This document shows, in pieces, positions 42,001 through 49,183 of a stretch of 56,014 nt of DNA; position 1 is the first letter of the stretch; the number at the start of each line of letters is the position of its first letter. The translations under genes were made by a program, and so were the position numbers. This DNA is from an uncultured Woeseiaceae bacterium. Its GTDB lineage: Bacteria; Pseudomonadota; Gammaproteobacteria; Steroidobacterales; Woeseiaceae. Under the pieces are notes generated by a model. It was not told the DNA's origin and did not search any database. It saw only the letters and a list, made by a program, of their open reading frames with translations. The DNA lies in the NCBI GenBank assembly GCA_905480215.1, contig CAJQPL010000060.1:1-56014 (forward strand). The letters run 5' to 3'.

Positions 42001-42576
42001 ATGAAAGCGCTACTCTGTATGGATTTCGAAAACGATATCGTTCACCCGGATGGCAAAGTCTCGGGGAAGGGCTACGCCGCTTACAATGCGGACAATAATA
42101 CTGTTGCGACCTTGCGCACTGTTCAGGACAAGTTTCGCGAGGCCGGATTGCCTGTTGTGCATGTCCGGGTCGGATTCTCGCCGAGTTATGCTGAGCAACC
42201 CAAGGGTTCTCCGTTGATGGGCCAGGCGCACAAGTTTGGTGCATTTGATCTGAGTGGTTGGGGAACAGAGTTTCTCGACGAAGTCGCGCCACAAGGTGAC
42301 GAGCTTGTCATCACAAAGCACCGCGTCGGGTCGTTTTTTAGTACTCCACTCGAGCTGACGTTAAAAACGATGGGCGTCACTGATGTCTACTTGGCCGGTG
42401 TTGCTACCGACATGGTGGTTGAGTCGACGGCTCGTGAGGCTCACGATCGCGATTTCACCGTGCACGTTATCGCAGATTGCTGTATCGCCGCAAATAACGA
42501 AGATCAGCAACGTTCGATTACGAATATGGAAAAATTGGCAACTATTCTGGATAGTGGCGACCTGTCGCTAGCCTAA
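42001..42576 (+). CDS. Isochorismatase-fold hydrolase lacking the family cysteine
   Basis: A 191-residue cysteine-hydrolase/isochorismatase-fold protein. The catalytic Asp (D8 in CMDFEND), the lysine (K106 in VITKHRVGSFF) and the loop LAGVATDMVVESTAREAHDRDF are plain. In the loop, however, V139 stands where amidases of this family (nicotinamidase, N-carbamoylsarcosine amidase) carry the nucleophile Cys. Isochorismatases such as PhzD and EntB also lack Cys and cleave an enol ether instead of an amide. Here it lies between the cytochrome b group and the TonB receptor with a 59-base gap from the first. It may cleave a vinyl ether or a related non-amide bond, or be non-catalytic. Confidence 0.85.
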   Translation: MKALLCMDFENDIVHPDGKVSGKGYAAYNADNNTVATLRTVQDKFREAGLPVVHVRVGFSPSYAEQPKGSPLMGQAHKFGAFDLSGWGTEFLDEVAPQGDELVITKHRVGSFFSTPLELTLKTMGVTDVYLAGVATDMVVESTAREAHDRDFTVHVIADCCIAANNEDQQRSITNMEKLATILDSGDLSLA

Positions 42577-42634
42577 TAACGGCGCCATTCTGGCCTCATA
42601 TTGTTGGGCAGCGTGCGGCATTATCGCGAGCAGC

Positions 42635-42700
42635 TGCCCACTATTGAGACAGTTGAATATTAGAACTTGTCTACCCCAGTTACTCAGGTATAGCCTGATT
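42635..42700 (+). promoter_or_regulatory. Regulon motif copy 3 with promoter-like boxes
   Basis: TGCCCACTATTGAGAC (42635-42650) lies 127 bases before the receptor ATG at 42778. TTGTCT (42667-42672) and TATAGC (42689-42694) follow at the same 16-base spacing seen after copy 1, then CCTGATTA. The long leader suggests a 5' untranslated region of about 75 bases. Confidence 0.7.
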
Positions 42701-42777
42701 ACATTACAAGAGCTTGTGTGAGAGCCATTTTCCGTTCGGGAATCACACAACAATCGTTTTTAGTGGGGAGTAGATCA

Positions 42778-45216
42778 ATGAAAAGACGAAAAATTACTGT
42801 ATTCGGAGTGCCAATTTCGATTCTTGCAGTTGGCGTATTTGCCATTCCAGGTGCCGCTTCTGTCGCCAACGCACAGAACGCTGCAGCGGATGACGATGCT
42901 TTGATGATTGAAGAAATCATCGTCACATCGCGAAAACGTGAAGAGTCCCTGTTTGATATTCCAGTGGCCGTAACGGCGTTTAGTGCCCAGGATATCGTTA
43001 ATGCCGGTCTTGAAGAATTACCTGATTTGGTCTCGTACACACCCGGCTTTCACTACGCTGAAAACTCGGTGACTCGCGGTGGACGTTTCAACCGGCGCCT
43101 AATCTTCCGCGGCATGAACCCTCGGACAGACAGGCAAACACGGCAAGCCGCTACCGTTTTCATCGATGGTGCACCAACTATTGGTTCTGAAATCGGTACG
43201 ACCGATAACTACGAACGAATCGAGATTATCAAAGGGCCACAAAGTGCTCACTTCGGTCGCCAGACCTTCTCCGGAGCGATCAACGCGATCACCAAGACGC
43301 CAGGCAATGAATTCTCCGGCGAAGTTAGTGCGGACGCTGGTAGTTTTGGCAGAGCCAGTTTCGGACTGAGCGTGGAAGGAGCACTTGTTGCGGACAAGCT
43401 ACTCTTTCGTGTCAGCGGCAGGGATTACAGTAGCGACGGTGAGTACGTAAACTCGGCTGATCCTAATACGCGGCTGGGTTCTGAATCCACGCGAGACGGC
43501 GGCTTGTCACTGTTCTTCACGCCCAGCGACAACTTCTCTGCCAAGTTGCGGGTCCGGCGTTGGAAGGACGAGGACGGTCCCAGCGTTGGCTTGTCAATCA
43601 ATAACGCCCAAAACGGTGACTTGGCCAATTGCCAACCCGGCGGCAGCGCCGGCAACCTTTGGCCTGGTGGCAATTGGGTTTGCGGTGAAGTTCCGTTCGT
43701 TGGTAATAGCCAGCTAGGCATGGACACTACGATGACGCCCGCGTTGCAGGAGCTTTACTTCAATCCAACATTAAAGTCTGCATACATCTTCGGTGTTCCC
43801 GAAAGGATGGGACTTGAAAGAAACGCTGAGGAAAACAGTCTGGTTCTTGATTGGGAGCTTGGGAATGGCATGGTTATTTCATCGATCACGGCCAAGCACA
43901 AGAATGAATACTCAAGTCTCGAAGATCTCGATCGGTTGGTGACAGCGGGTCTTGGCAACTGCGTACCTATTGATAGTGATCCGACACTGATATCTTGCTC
44001 AGCTGATAGCTACCAACTAAATCTTACTAGCAACGAAACCTTCTTCCAGGAGTTGCGCCTTACTTCATCGAGTGATCAATCGTTTCGATGGGCGGTGGGT
44101 GTAAGTTACGCCGAGGTTGACGCTTTGTTGCAAAATGCGAACAAGATTGGTACCCGGACTGTTTTAAGTTCTGGAAATGTTAGCAACTTTGACCCGAAAA
44201 CCACTGCGATCTTTGGTTCGGTCGCGTGGGACTTCACCGACCGCTTCACGCTGAGCGTCGAAGGGCGCTATCAAGAGGATGAGGTTAACGAGGGAACGGT
44301 TGGGGGCACTCAGTTTTCTGAGACCTTCACCAGCGAGAATCCACGCGTGATCCTTGACTTCAAGCCGTTTGACGATACGACGATCTACGCGACCTACGCA
44401 AAGGGCAGTCAGCCAGGTCAGTTCAATGCGGCTGTAGGCAATTTACCGCAGGACGAGATTGATCAACTTCGGGCGATCGCGGACTGTGGTACGGCTTCAA
44501 CTTACGATTGCTTAACCATTGTGCCTGAGGAAGAGGTCACCAACCTTGAGCTCGGTATCAAAAGCCGCTTTTGGGGTGGTCGTGCGCAGGTCAGCGCCGC
44601 GGTCTATATGATGGATTGGGAGAATATCGTTGCACCGAATATCGTAACGATTAACGATGCGCTTGGTGAACCGAAGAACGTGCAGATTAACGCACTGGGT
44701 GGTCAAGCGGATTTGTCAGGCCTGGAACTGGAAGCCACGGTGTTGTTGAGCGAGCACTTCACGCTCGACATGACCTATTCTTTCGTTGGATCTGAAATCG
44801 GCGTTTTCGAAAGTCCTGATGCGGCTCGCTTGCTTGGCGAAAGACAACTAGACGGGCTGGATAATCAGTTCTCTCGATATCCGGAGAACAGCGGTAGTAT
44901 GACCTTGAGCTACGATGGTGAGCTCGACGCAGACAGGAATGTCTTTGTCCGCGGCGACCTTTTGTATCAAGGTGACACATTCATGACGAATGCCAATGTG
45001 AGCAGCACTGCAGCCTTCACCACCTTTAATCTGCGTGCTGGCGTAACATCCGATGACTGGCGTCTTGAAGTCTATGGCATCAATATCTTTGACGAAGAAG
45101 CCTATTCGGCATTCCAGAGTTTCCCCGACCTGTCATTCACATCAGGCGGACGAACACTCATGGCGGGTTTCATTCCACGAGCGTCGTACGGAGTTCGAGC
45201 CAGCTTCTTCTTCTGA
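42778..45216 (+). CDS. TonB-dependent outer-membrane receptor of the catabolic regulon
   Basis: An 812-residue TonB-dependent receptor. Start chosen at 42778 because of GGGGAG ten bases upstream, although the frame is open to 42718. It has a signal peptide (MKRRKITVFGVPISILAVG... SVANAQ) and a TonB-box region (MIEEIIVTSRKREESLFDIPVAVTAF). The plug is LPDLVSYTPGFHY, RLIFRGMNPRTDRQTRQAATVFIDGAPT and RIEIIKGPQSAHFGRQTFSGAINAITKTP. The barrel ends in ASYGVRASFFF. It probably brings the locus' substrate through the outer membrane. It shares the 16-bp upstream motif with both propeller-cytochrome operons, and it ends with its own terminator. Ligand unknown. Confidence 0.93.
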   Translation: MKRRKITVFGVPISILAVGVFAIPGAASVANAQNAAADDDALMIEEIIVTSRKREESLFDIPVAVTAFSAQDIVNAGLEELPDLVSYTPGFHYAENSVTRGGRFNRRLIFRGMNPRTDRQTRQAATVFIDGAPTIGSEIGTTDNYERIEIIKGPQSAHFGRQTFSGAINAITKTPGNEFSGEVSADAGSFGRASFGLSVEGALVADKLLFRVSGRDYSSDGEYVNSADPNTRLGSESTRDGGLSLFFTPSDNFSAKLRVRRWKDEDGPSVGLSINNAQNGDLANCQPGGSAGNLWPGGNWVCGEVPFVGNSQLGMDTTMTPALQELYFNPTLKSAYIFGVPERMGLERNAEENSLVLDWELGNGMVISSITAKHKNEYSSLEDLDRLVTAGLGNCVPIDSDPTLISCSADSYQLNLTSNETFFQELRLTSSSDQSFRWAVGVSYAEVDALLQNANKIGTRTVLSSGNVSNFDPKTTAIFGSVAWDFTDRFTLSVEGRYQEDEVNEGTVGGTQFSETFTSENPRVILDFKPFDDTTIYATYAKGSQPGQFNAAVGNLPQDEIDQLRAIADCGTASTYDCLTIVPEEEVTNLELGIKSRFWGGRAQVSAAVYMMDWENIVAPNIVTINDALGEPKNVQINALGGQADLSGLELEATVLLSEHFTLDMTYSFVGSEIGVFESPDAARLLGERQLDGLDNQFSRYPENSGSMTLSYDGELDADRNVFVRGDLLYQGDTFMTNANVSSTAAFTTFNLRAGVTSDDWRLEVYGINIFDEEAYSAFQSFPDLSFTSGGRTLMAGFIPRASYGVRASFFF

Positions 45217-45242
45217 TCGTTTAGCTTAAGAAAAAGTACCAG

Positions 45243-45277
45243 CGCCCGGTAAGCAAAAAGCTACCGGGCGTTTTTTT
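45243..45277 (+). terminator. Rho-independent terminator after the TonB receptor
   Basis: CGCCCGGTA pairs with TACCGGGCG across an AGCAAAAAGC loop (the AGC/GCT ends can extend the stem), followed by seven T residues. It is 26 bases after the receptor stop and 12 bases before the convergent gene's end, so it may serve both strands. Confidence 0.92.
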
Positions 45278-45288
45278 GGCGATAAGCT

Positions 45289-45882
45289 TCACTCGGCGCT
45301 TTTTTCTTTTGGCGCCGGTGGCGGCGTGAACTGAATGCTCTCCATGAATCGAAGCGCATCGGAACCAAAGTCCGGAGCACCGTCGCTGGAGAAAAAATAA
45401 ACTTTGCTTAGCAAATACCCGCTTGCTATGACGGCCATCGTCATGTAATCGAATTCGCCCCATTTCTTGGTTTTGTCGGTAATCGAAAAGTATTGAATCG
45501 AATTGTGCGGACCCGCCAGTTCGCTAATGGGGATGTCTGTTTCGAAAGCAGTCTTCGAAAACGCCTCAACCTCGGCTTTGGCCAACGCGGTCAGCTGTTC
45601 TGCGCTGATCTCCTCCAACACCGGTACCGATTGCACATTCACCATAAAGACGGGTTTTGATTTCGGCCCAAAGGGTCCGAATTTTATTTCAGTGATATTT
45701 TCGAACCCCTCGTACTGTGGCTTGCCCCAGTACTCTGGGTACTCAATGCTGATGAGGCCCTTCTTTACGGCAGCTACCTTGAAATCTTGTTGTACCCAGT
45801 CTTCGGCCCTTATCTCTGCCGCAAGCAACACGAGCCAAATGCAGCTAACACTCACTGCGATGCGAGACTTTTCTAATGACAT
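45289..45882 (-). CDS. Exported protein of unknown function
   Basis: A 197-residue protein. The start at 45882 is preferred: GGAG lies six bases upstream, and it gives a clean signal peptide (MSLEKSRIAVSVSCIWLVLLAAEIRAED). Upstream ATG codons would overlap OxyR. The mature part is a compact alpha/beta domain (VKKGLISIEYPEYWGK, KPVFMVNVQSVPVLEEISAEQLTALAKAEVEAFSK, FDYMTMAVIASGYLLSKVYFFSS), reminiscent of PsbP-like folds, but I cannot name the family. It ends in a proline/lysine tail. It starts 14 bases after oxyR on the same strand, so cotranscription with oxyR is likely. Confidence 0.75.
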   Translation of the reverse strand: MSLEKSRIAVSVSCIWLVLLAAEIRAEDWVQQDFKVAAVKKGLISIEYPEYWGKPQYEGFENITEIKFGPFGPKSKPVFMVNVQSVPVLEEISAEQLTALAKAEVEAFSKTAFETDIPISELAGPHNSIQYFSITDKTKKWGEFDYMTMAVIASGYLLSKVYFFSSDGAPDFGSDALRFMESIQFTPPPAPKEKSAE

Positions 45883-45896
45883 GTTTAACTCCATAG

Positions 45897-46796
45897 CTAG
45901 CGAGACTTTGAATGGGCCCGTGTGAGTTCGCCGAGGAGGCGAAACTCGTCTGTACGGCGACTGCCCTTGCGCCAAACCAAGCCGATATTTCGATAACTGT
46001 TGTCGCTGAGCGCGTGCAAGCGCACGCGTGTATTGCGCAACAAAGTACTGCCACGAGCCATCTCCGGTAAAAACGTGATGCCAAGATCAGCATCAACCAT
46101 TTCGATCAGAGTAAGCAAACTGCTGGCGCCGAAGCGTCGTACTTTCTCAGTGTTGCGGATCTTGCAGGCGGATAGCGTATGATCGCGCAGACAGTGACCG
46201 TCTTCCAGTAACAAGACAGTGTCCGTGTTGAGTCGGTTGAAGCGATAGTTCTCAGGATCGACATGTTTCGTAGCTTGCCGATAGGCCAGGCAAAAATCAT
46301 CGCGAAACAGGACTTGCTCTTCTACGCCGCGCATCTCCCACGGCAGGGCCATCAAGAGGACGTCAAGTTCACCCTCCATCAGTCGCTCATAGATGCGTTG
46401 AGTTTGATCTTCGATCAATAGCAGTTCGAGGCTTGGATACTGCTTACGCAATTTGGGTAAAAGCCCCGGCAGAATGAACGGCGCGATCGTCGGGATGACA
46501 CCAAGCCGGAGTTCGCCAGTAAGCGGCGCACGGCCCCCTTTGGCGATACCTACCAGACTATCTATGTCGCGAACTACCAGGCGGGCCTGAGTAGCAACTT
46601 CTTGCCCCTTGGCCGTGATCGTGACGGAGCGATTAGTGCGATCAACCAGCGATGATTCAAGTATCGCCTCAAGTTCCTTGATCGCGTTACTGAAGGCCGA
46701 CTGAGAGACGAAACAGGCTTCAGCCGCGCGGCCAAAGTGCTGCTCTTTGCAGAGCGCAAGAAAGTATCTGAGTTGCTTGAATGTGGGAGATATCAT
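45897..46796 (-). CDS. oxyR: Hydrogen-peroxide-sensing LysR regulator OxyR
   Basis: A LysR-family regulator of 299 residues from the ATG at 46796 (MISPTFKQLRYFLALCKEQHFGRAAEAC). The helix-turn-helix is in CFVSQSAFSNAIKELEAIL. The C-terminal sensor domain contains LLLEDGHCLRDHTLSACKI. Two cysteines spaced like C199 and C208 of E. coli OxyR form the peroxide-driven disulfide, and LEDGHCLRD is the family hallmark. The protein activates antioxidant genes when oxidised. It is divergent from the peroxiredoxin-glutaredoxin gene, its probable target. An upstream in-frame ATG at 46814 is less likely. Confidence 0.93.
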   Translation of the reverse strand: MISPTFKQLRYFLALCKEQHFGRAAEACFVSQSAFSNAIKELEAILESSLVDRTNRSVTITAKGQEVATQARLVVRDIDSLVGIAKGGRAPLTGELRLGVIPTIAPFILPGLLPKLRKQYPSLELLLIEDQTQRIYERLMEGELDVLLMALPWEMRGVEEQVLFRDDFCLAYRQATKHVDPENYRFNRLNTDTVLLLEDGHCLRDHTLSACKIRNTEKVRRFGASSLLTLIEMVDADLGITFLPEMARGSTLLRNTRVRLHALSDNSYRNIGLVWRKGSRRTDEFRLLGELTRAHSKSR

Positions 46797-46808
46797 AGAT
46801 CGATAAAA

Positions 46809-46825
46809 TAGCATATACCATGCTA
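46809..46825. promoter_or_regulatory. Candidate LysR/OxyR operator
   Basis: TAGCAT-ATACC-ATGCTA is an inverted repeat 13 bases upstream of the oxyR start, in the 229-base space shared with the divergent peroxiredoxin gene. It is of the size expected for a LysR-type half. Adjacent AT-rich elements (ATAGATCGATAAAATAG, CCTATTTTTCTATG) could complete a tetrameric site. The rest of the 229-base gap shows no gene. Confidence 0.45.
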
Positions 46826-47025
46826 ATTATTCCATTTTACCTATTTTTCTATGCGCTGCAGAATACATCCATACAGTCCTTATGGGAGAACGACTTGGAA
46901 ATTAGTTTGGGAATCAGTAAGGAAAGCCGAGCGCCGACTTACTGACTCAGCGAATGCAAATACACGAAAAGAATGCCTGGATGCTTCGCGGCATGCTGGC
47001 TTAAGCAATAGCAAAGGAGAATCAA

Positions 47026-47787
47026 ATGTTAAAAAATCTTGAGGGGCAACGCGTTCCTGACGTAACGTTTCGTACACGAAACGATTACGAGTGGGCCGAT
47101 GTAACGTCGTCGGCCGTCTTTGGCGGAAAAACGGTCATCCTGTTTTCGCTGCCAGGCGCTTTTACTCCAACCTGTTCGTCGTCGCATGTGCCTCGCTACA
47201 ATCAGCTGGCGCCACAGTTTGCAGCAAACGGTGTCGATGAAATTATCTGTATGTCCGTCAATGACGCGTTCGTTATGAATGAATGGAAGCGCAGCCAGCG
47301 TGCCGACCGCGTTACCTTTTTGCCTGACGGCAATGGAGAGTTCTCAGACGGCATGGGCTTACTGGTTGGCAAAGAAGATCTTGGCTTCGGTCGTCGCTCG
47401 TGGCGTTATTCGATGCTGGTTCGTGACGGTGTTATTGAGAAAATGTTCATCGAGCCAGAAGAGCCGGGCGATCCCTATGGCGTTTCAGACGCGGATACAA
47501 TGTTGCAGTATCTCGATCCGAATGGCGCTGTGCCGTATGACGTAACCGTGTTTTCTCGTGAAGGTTGCCCATTCTGCGCCAAGGCTAAGGGACTGCTGAA
47601 CGAAAACGGCATTGAGTTTGAGGAGTTGCTGCTAAATCGTGACTACACAGACCAAACGTTGCGCGCAGTTTCTGCCCGCACCACATACCCGCAGATCTTC
47701 ATCAACGGTCAGCACATCGGAGGTTGCGACGATTTGCAGGAATGGCTGGACGGGTGCTCGTCCGAAGCGGCCAAGTCAGCCGCCTGA
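47026..47787 (+). CDS. Hybrid peroxiredoxin-glutaredoxin (Prx5-Grx)
   Basis: A 253-residue fusion. Residues 1-165 are a Prx5-type peroxiredoxin with the peroxidatic Cys C50 in [16 protein letters not shown]. Residues from about 175 are a glutaredoxin with the CPFC active site ([19 protein letters not shown]), [17 protein letters not shown] binding glutathione. The fusion reduces peroxides directly with glutathione, as in Haemophilus and Chromatium hybrids. ATG after GGAGAATCAA. Its place beside divergent oxyR implies peroxide induction. The hairpin at 47904-47927 could terminate it. Confidence 0.94.
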   Translation: MLKNLEGQRVPDVTFRTRNDYEWADVTSSAVFGGKTVILFSLPGAFTPTCSSSHVPRYNQLAPQFAANGVDEIICMSVNDAFVMNEWKRSQRADRVTFLPDGNGEFSDGMGLLVGKEDLGFGRRSWRYSMLVRDGVIEKMFIEPEEPGDPYGVSDADTMLQYLDPNGAVPYDVTVFSREGCPFCAKAKGLLNENGIEFEELLLNRDYTDQTLRAVSARTTYPQIFINGQHIGGCDDLQEWLDGCSSEAAKSAA

Positions 47788-47841
47788 CATCCAGGTCCGA
47801 ATCTGGCTGGCTGGACGCCGTGGTAGGCGTATACTTTGCGC

Positions 47842-48024
47842 ATGCTTCGGATTCCAACCAGCCAGCCAGACGACATCTACGAGCGAGCGAGACTTTCTCG
47901 GGACGCCCGCTTTGACGGGCGTTTTTTCGTTGCTGTCAAAACCACCGAATATTACTGCCGACCATGGCGAGCTTTTGCCGCACTACTATTGTGGAGTTCG
48001 GATTCGAACTCGGGAGCTTGAGTA
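47842..48024 (+). pseudogene. Truncated Ada/AlkA N-terminal zinc domain
   Basis: A frame from the ATG at 47842 reads IYERARLSRDARFDGRFFVAVKTTEYYCRP, a close match to the start of Ada-type methyltransferases and Ada-AlkA glycosylases (first zinc-ligand Cys region). Right after CRP the homology stops, and the other zinc cysteines and the remaining domain are missing. It is followed immediately by ogt. This seems to be the relic of a larger Ada/AlkA gene. Confidence 0.7.
47904..47927 (+). terminator. Terminator-like hairpin inside the Ada relic
   Basis: CGCCCG (47904-47909) pairs with CGGGCG (47916-47921) around CTTTGA, followed by six T residues. The same bases code for the conserved DARFDGRFF of the Ada domain, so the hairpin may be fortuitous. 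Being 117 bases after the peroxiredoxin-glutaredoxin stop, it may now end that transcript. Confidence 0.55.
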
Positions 48025-48510
48025 ATGTACTACTGCCATTTCGATACACGTATTGGCGAGCTGCTGCTCGCTGGCGATGCAGAGGCCTTGTCGATGATCG
48101 GATTTCCAAAGGGCAGTATGCGTCGCGACCCGGAGCCAGATTGGATATACAACGAGCAACCATTCCAAAAAGTCTGTGCGCAGTTGTCGCAATACTTCGC
48201 TGGAGAGCGCAAGGAGTTTGACCTGACACTGACATTATCGGGAACGGAGTTTCAGGTCAGCGTGCTGCAGGCGCTACAAGAAATCCCCTATGGGGAGACT
48301 AGCTCCTACGGTGCGATCGCCAAGCAGATCGGTCGACCAAAAGCTGTGAGGGCCGTCGGTGCTGCCAGTGGCCGCAACCCGATTCCGATCATTGTTCCCT
48401 GTCACCGGGTTATTGGCAGTAGTGGTGACCTCACCGGATTTGGCGGCGGGCTGGACACCAAGGCTGAGTTGCTGCGATTGGAAGCAGAAAACAACGGCGG
48501 CCTGTTATAA
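48025..48510 (+). CDS. ogt: Methylated-DNA--protein-cysteine S-methyltransferase
   Basis: A 161-residue O6-alkylguanine-DNA alkyltransferase. The acceptor Cys is C126 in PIIVPCHRVIGSSG. The helix-turn-helix region is LQALQEIPYGETSSYGAIAKQIGRPKAVRAVGAA, including the arginine finger. The protein takes the alkyl group from O6-methylguanine onto itself and is then spent. Length matches stand-alone Ogt. It follows an Ada/AlkA domain relic, which suggests that this was once part of an adaptive-response cluster. Its 3' end overlaps the convergent FMN-binding gene by six bases. Confidence 0.95.
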   Translation: MYYCHFDTRIGELLLAGDAEALSMIGFPKGSMRRDPEPDWIYNEQPFQKVCAQLSQYFAGERKEFDLTLTLSGTEFQVSVLQALQEIPYGETSSYGAIAKQIGRPKAVRAVGAASGRNPIPIIVPCHRVIGSSGDLTGFGGGLDTKAELLRLEAENNGGLL

Positions 48511-49167
48511 AACCTTATGCTGCATAGCCAGAACCGCAGCAGAGGGCGCAACGCCCTCAACAAGCCTCTGGTCGGATTCGATTTCAGTAAATGCTGACTT
48601 CAACGGCAGAATTCCGGCCCAGATGGGGATGTCGTAGTCCTCATCTTCGTCATCCGGCATGCCCGATGATACTTTCGCAGAGGCGGTATCTATAGTGAGG
48701 CCTATAACACCCGTCATCTTTATTTCGTTTATGTGCGAGTCGCGAACCTCGTCCCAACGTCCCGGCATAGTGGACTCTGAAATGATGCGCAGCGCCGCAA
48801 GCTTTTCGTCGTGGTCCTCGATGAGACGTGGTGTGCCGTACACCGTAGCCGATCGGTAGTTCATCGACGAATTAAAAGCAGAGCGCGCATAAACCAGCGC
48901 GTCCACGTGCGTGATGTTCAGGCAGGCCGTTTGCGTCTCTGCAAGCAAACGAATGATTCTGGCTTTCCGGGCCCCATGCAGATAAACGGTCTCGCCGTCG
49001 CGGCCAAACAACATTGGCACAACTACTGGCTGCCCATCCTGCACGAATCCGACGGATGCCAGTAGCGCCGAATCGAGAATGGCGTGCACAGTCTCCTTGT
49101 CGTACTTCGCCAGTTCTTTAATCTGCCTAACTCTATTGCGTTTGCTGACTTCGTATTCGTTACTCAA
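48505..49167 (-). CDS. Pyridoxamine 5'-phosphate oxidase-related FMN-binding protein
   Basis: A 220-residue split-barrel flavin-binding protein of the Pyridox_ox_2 type. Signatures: VHAILDSALLASVGFVQDGQPVVVPMLFGRDGETVYLHGARKARIIRLL, then YARSAFNSSMNYRSATVYGTPRLIEDHDEKLAALRII. This family binds FMN or F420-like cofactors and often reduces small molecules, but individual roles are unknown. No signal peptide. It converges on ogt with a short overlap and lies 16 bases downstream of the DASS symporter on the same strand. Confidence 0.87.
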   Translation of the reverse strand: MSNEYEVSKRNRVRQIKELAKYDKETVHAILDSALLASVGFVQDGQPVVVPMLFGRDGETVYLHGARKARIIRLLAETQTACLNITHVDALVYARSAFNSSMNYRSATVYGTPRLIEDHDEKLAALRIISESTMPGRWDEVRDSHINEIKMTGVIGLTIDTASAKVSSGMPDDEDEDYDIPIWAGILPLKSAFTEIESDQRLVEGVAPSAAVLAMQHKVL

Positions 49168-49183
49168 TTGACGATGCCCGTTC

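Noticed and set aside
46851..47042. A 63-codon plus-strand frame before the peroxiredoxin gene
   Set aside because: Its end overlaps the peroxiredoxin start, composition is not protein-like and no ribosome site is seen.
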